11,579 nucleotides of DNA from an uncultured Alcaligenaceae bacterium (GTDB lineage: Bacteria > Pseudomonadota > Gammaproteobacteria > Burkholderiales > Burkholderiaceae_B): the NCBI GenBank assembly GCA_937897265.1, contig CALCPT010000691.1, positions 1 through 11,579 of the forward strand, read 5' to 3'. Shown piece after piece: positions 6,940 to 11,579 of this stretch; positions within the stretch are counted from its first letter, which is position 1; every line of letters begins with the position of its first letter. A program made the position numbers and the translations under genes. The notes below the pieces were generated by a model that saw only the letters and a list, made by a program, of their open reading frames with translations, searched no databases and was not told the DNA's origin.

Positions 6940-7749
6940 TTACTCGGGGCTGACGGTCACAGGAGCGGGCGTCAGCGATGGGTTTTGCCACATTGGCGGA
7001 ATCGCTGAAGTCGGCGCCGTGACGCGGGCAACAGTCTCTTCTTCTTCGTCTTCGGGGGTTAACTTGGCGAGAGTTTCCCAGCGTTGCGTGATATCAGGGG
7101 CGGTAATCCGACGCAAAATACGCGCGACCAAACTGCGTTGCATGTCTTTGAATAACGTCGCGGCTTCACCCTCTTTCGCTTGCACGACGCGATCATCGAA
7201 AGGCATGCTACGAATTGCAGAGAGTGTGGTGTCAGGCAAGATCACTTGATCTTTTGCGGAGACCAAACGAAACGTAAATTTCAGTGAAAGTTCATATTCT
7301 TCAGGTTTACCCTGCGCGTTAATCGAAACGATACGCGTACCTTTTTGTTCGCTGAGCTGTTCGAGTCGCGCCTGAGCCAGCTTACGCACTTTGGCGGCTT
7401 TGATGCGATCAATCGTGGCCTTGTCGTCTGAATCTTCACTTTCGTCGAGATCGCCCGCCCTGACGACCATGTCGCGAGGTTCAATCAACTTGGTGTCGGG
7501 CGAGGCCGCACGAATGGCGCGACGCAAGTCAGCACCAAACTGCGAGTTTTGCGGGATATTGATCGAAAGCGAACTAAAAGGCATAGGCGCTTCGCCCTGC
7601 ATTCTGAAGCCGCAGCCACTCAAGGCCAGAAGCGCGATCACTGAAAACAGCGACAGTAGCCAAGTGCGCCCCTGCAACAAGCGCGCGCTCACTGTTGTGG
7701 GCAGTGACGAGGCTTTCAAGGCGTTGGTGCTGACTGTCAGGCTATTCAT
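6940..7749 (-). CDS. lptE: LPS-assembly lipoprotein LptE
   Basis: Outer-membrane lipoprotein that plugs the LptD barrel in the final step of LPS transport to the cell surface. A lipoprotein signal is clear: hydrophobic segment WLLSLFSVIALLALSGC with the lipobox LSGC and lipidated Cys46, followed by GFRMQGEAPMPF as in LptE/RlpB proteins. At 269 residues it is longer than E. coli LptE (193). The n-region before the hydrophobic core is long (about 29 residues). A charged stretch at about 98-137 (DLDESEDSDD…, then Lys/Arg/Leu-rich) interrupts the fold, and the C-terminal tail is acidic and Pro/Thr-rich. A GTG at codon 20 could be an alternative start. A GATAAT hexamer ends 6 nt before the ATG, so an internal promoter is possible; otherwise the gene is read through from leuS, 15 nt upstream. 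Confidence 0.92.
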   Translation of the reverse strand: MNSLTVSTNALKASSLPTTVSARLLQGRTWLLSLFSVIALLALSGCGFRMQGEAPMPFSSLSINIPQNSQFGADLRRAIRAASPDTKLIEPRDMVVRAGDLDESEDSDDKATIDRIKAAKVRKLAQARLEQLSEQKGTRIVSINAQGKPEEYELSLKFTFRLVSAKDQVILPDTTLSAIRSMPFDDRVVQAKEGEAATLFKDMQRSLVARILRRITAPDITQRWETLAKLTPEDEEEETVARVTAPTSAIPPMWQNPSLTPAPVTVSPE

Positions 7750-7764
7750 CTCGCTATTATCCTG

Positions 7765-10437
<2,673 letters not shown>

Positions 10438-10477
10438 AAAAAAGGTCGGGGTGCAGCAGGCGCCCAGTTAGCCTCAC

Positions 10478-10483
10478 ATTATA
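10478..10483 (-). promoter_or_regulatory. Consensus -10 element upstream of leuS
   Basis: A perfect TATAAT on the minus strand lies 40 nt before the leuS ATG. No good -35 hexamer is seen at 16-18 nt spacing, so activator help or a weak -35 is implied. The position, between the rpmG terminator and leuS, is right for the promoter of the leuS–proA run. Confidence 0.55.
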
Positions 10484-10515
10484 GAGTGACAGCTGATTTC
10501 TAGTGGTTGAAAAAC

Positions 10516-10542
10516 AAAAAGCCCCGGTTAAGGGGCTTTTTT
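10516..10542 (-). terminator. Rho-independent terminator of rpmB–rpmG
   Basis: A perfect 10-bp stem AAAAAGCCCC / GGGGCTTTTT closes a 6-nt loop and is flanked by T runs, 24 nt after the rpmG stop. The symmetry lets it also stop transcription on the plus strand. It insulates the ribosomal protein genes from leuS. Confidence 0.92.
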
Positions 10543-10566
10543 GACGCGTCAAACAAAGGCAGCCAA

Positions 10567-10734
10567 TTACTTAAGCTTGGTCTCTTTGTAATCGACATGC
10601 TTACGAGCGACTGGATCAAATTTTTTGATCAGCATCTTTTCAGGCATGTTGCGTTTGTTTTTGGTCGTTGTATAAAAATGACCAGTGCCAGCGCTCGATT
10701 CGAGCTTAATTTTTTCGCGGGTACCTTTTGCCAT
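10567..10734 (-). CDS. rpmG: 50S ribosomal protein L33
   Basis: Large-subunit ribosomal protein L33, 55 residues, too short for many ORF screens. Hand translation gives [20 protein letters not shown]… to …[12 protein letters not shown], which matches the bacterial family closely ([27 protein letters not shown]). It lacks the paired CxxC motifs of zinc-binding L33, so it is the zinc-free type. A strong Shine-Dalgarno (AAAGGAG) lies 8 nt before the ATG. It follows rpmB by 11 nt, the standard rpmBG operon, and is followed by a strong terminator. Confidence 0.97.
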   Translation of the reverse strand: MAKGTREKIKLESSAGTGHFYTTTKNKRNMPEKMLIKKFDPVARKHVDYKETKLK

Positions 10735-10745
10735 GTTGGGCTCCT

Positions 10746-10982
10746 TTAAGCGACTTCGCCGCGCGCACGCAAATCAACTAACACAGCATCAATGCCGAGT
10801 TTGTCGATGGTACGGATGGCGTTGGTAGTTACGCGCAAGCGAATCCAGCGGTTTTCGCTTTCAACCCAAAAGCGGCGTGACTGCAAGTTAGGCAGAAAAC
10901 GACGTTTGGTTTTGTTGTTTGCGTGTGAAACATTGTTGCCCACCATGGGGGCTTTTCCGGTCACTTGGCATACACGTGCCAT
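10746..10982 (-). CDS. rpmB: 50S ribosomal protein L28
   Basis: Large-subunit ribosomal protein L28, 78 residues, the same length as E. coli L28. It starts [17 protein letters not shown] and contains the family's [16 protein letters not shown] and [16 protein letters not shown] stretches, ending ELRARGE-like (DLRARGEVA). It has a single Cys, so it is the zinc-free form, as is the neighbouring L33. The ribosome-binding site is weak (AGGTG). It is the first gene of the rpmB–rpmG pair and has its own promoter about 50 nt upstream. Confidence 0.98.
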   Translation of the reverse strand: MARVCQVTGKAPMVGNNVSHANNKTKRRFLPNLQSRRFWVESENRWIRLRVTTNAIRTIDKLGIDAVLVDLRARGEVA

Positions 10983-11026
10983 GGGCTACACCTATTATTT
11001 GTTCAAAGATTCGCATCAAGTCTGAC

Positions 11027-11056
11027 ATTCTAATACGAAAAAGGGTTTTTGATCAA
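11027..11056 (-). promoter_or_regulatory. Sigma-70 promoter of rpmB–rpmG
   Basis: On the minus strand TTGATC (11051-11056) and TAGAAT (11027-11032) are 18 nt apart, giving a leader of about 38 nt before rpmB. Both hexamers are close to consensus. The spacer is AT-rich (AAAAACCCTTTTT). No terminator for the upstream transporter gene was found in the same gap. Confidence 0.6.
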
Positions 11057-11123
11057 GCCGCTAGGCACATTGGGCGCGTATTTCGCTGTGCCGAGGGCGG
11101 GTCAGGGCGCGAGCGATGGCTTG

Positions 11124-11579
11124 TTAGGCGCGACGGGCAAGTCGGCCTAGTAAAAATGCCAGTGTGGTACAGCTCCCCATGATCCAGGCAAGAGGGGCTG
11201 GGCCAACCGTATCCCACAGGCTGACTGTTAAGCCGGCCAGTGCGCCGCAAGACATCGTAAACATCCCCATCATGGCCGAGGCTGAGCCTAATTGACGTCC
11301 TTGGTCTGACAAGGCCATCGCAGCCGAGTTTGGCCCCACAAAACCTTGCGTAAACATAAAGCTCATCATGCACAGCATCATGAGTGGCATAGTGACCCAG
11401 CCCAGCAGGCTTAGCGCCAAGGCGCTCAGTCCGGCGGCCATCATTGCGCGTAAGGCCCACGGCAGTAGCCTTTCTGGGCGATGCTGTTTCAGCAACCGTG
11501 CGCTCACTTGTGACCCCACAATCAAACTCAAGGCGTTCAGACCAAAAATGAAGCCGTACGCTTGCGGCGACACGCCGAA
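11124..11579 (-). CDS. MFS drug efflux transporter, Bcr/CflA type, C-terminal part
   Basis: The last 152 codons of a major-facilitator transporter; the 5' part lies beyond the right edge, and the frame is open to position 11579 (FGVSPQAYGFIFGLNALSL…). This start and the GPNSAAMALSDQGRQLGSASAMMG stretch are characteristic of the Bcr/CflA drug-resistance subfamily, proton-driven exporters of the inner membrane. About five hydrophobic helices are visible, which corresponds to the C-terminal half of a 12-helix protein. It ends in a short basic tail (RLARRA). The GTG near the edge is internal, not a start. The substrate cannot be predicted. It lies 141 nt upstream of rpmB and is probably a separate unit. 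Confidence 0.88.
   Translation of the reverse strand, partial: FGVSPQAYGFIFGLNALSLIVGSQVSARLLKQHRPERLLPWALRAMMAAGLSALALSLLGWVTMPLMMLCMMSFMFTQGFVGPNSAAMALSDQGRQLGSASAMMGMFTMSCGALAGLTVSLWDTVGPAPLAWIMGSCTTLAFLLGRLARRA

Noticed and set aside
11033..11123. A terminator for the MFS gene, suggested by CAAGCC / GGCTTG complementarity
   Set aside because: The 6-bp arms are about 60 nt apart with no following T run, so no convincing hairpin forms.

Overview
This window is an 11.6 kb stretch of housekeeping chromosome in which every supported gene lies on the minus strand. The protein sequences and the gene order leuS–lptE–holA–proA–hemJ–rlmL, preceded by rpmB–rpmG, point to a betaproteobacterium of the order Burkholderiales, probably near Alcaligenaceae/Bordetella. 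That placement rests on remembered protein similarity, not on a search. GC content looks moderate, and no mobile element, phage gene, tRNA, rRNA or CRISPR array is visible.

Reading in the direction of transcription, from high to low coordinates: (1) the C-terminal half of a Bcr/CflA-type drug efflux transporter runs in from the right edge (11124-11579). (2) rpmB and rpmG encode ribosomal proteins L28 and L33, with their own promoter and a strong hairpin terminator. (3) A promoter at about 10480 starts leuS, lptE, holA and proA, which are tightly spaced (gaps of 15, 13 and 51 nt). These genes cover leucyl-tRNA charging, outer-membrane LPS export, the clamp-loader delta subunit and proline synthesis. 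(4) After a 114-nt gap come hemJ (haem synthesis) and, 9 nt on, an RlmL-like 23S rRNA methyltransferase. (5) A 58-codon small gene of unknown function has its own promoter, Shine-Dalgarno and terminator, and three GGG-N4-CCC dyads are packed around that promoter. (6) An RDD-family membrane protein follows. (7) An acyl-CoA synthetase is cut by the left edge.

Two observations stand out. First, the rlmL gene contains an exact 13-14 nt match to the common Illumina adapter stem (2654-2667). It sits exactly where the catalytic (N/D)PPY motif should be, so this part of the assembly is very likely an artefact and not a natural variant. Second, the small gene at 2050-2226 with its triple operator-like dyad array is the best candidate for undescribed biology here. 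Several genes (RDD, lptE, possibly proA) have a -10-like hexamer 4-7 nt before the ATG and no clear Shine-Dalgarno, which may indicate leaderless transcripts. There is no intergenic stretch over 300 nt.
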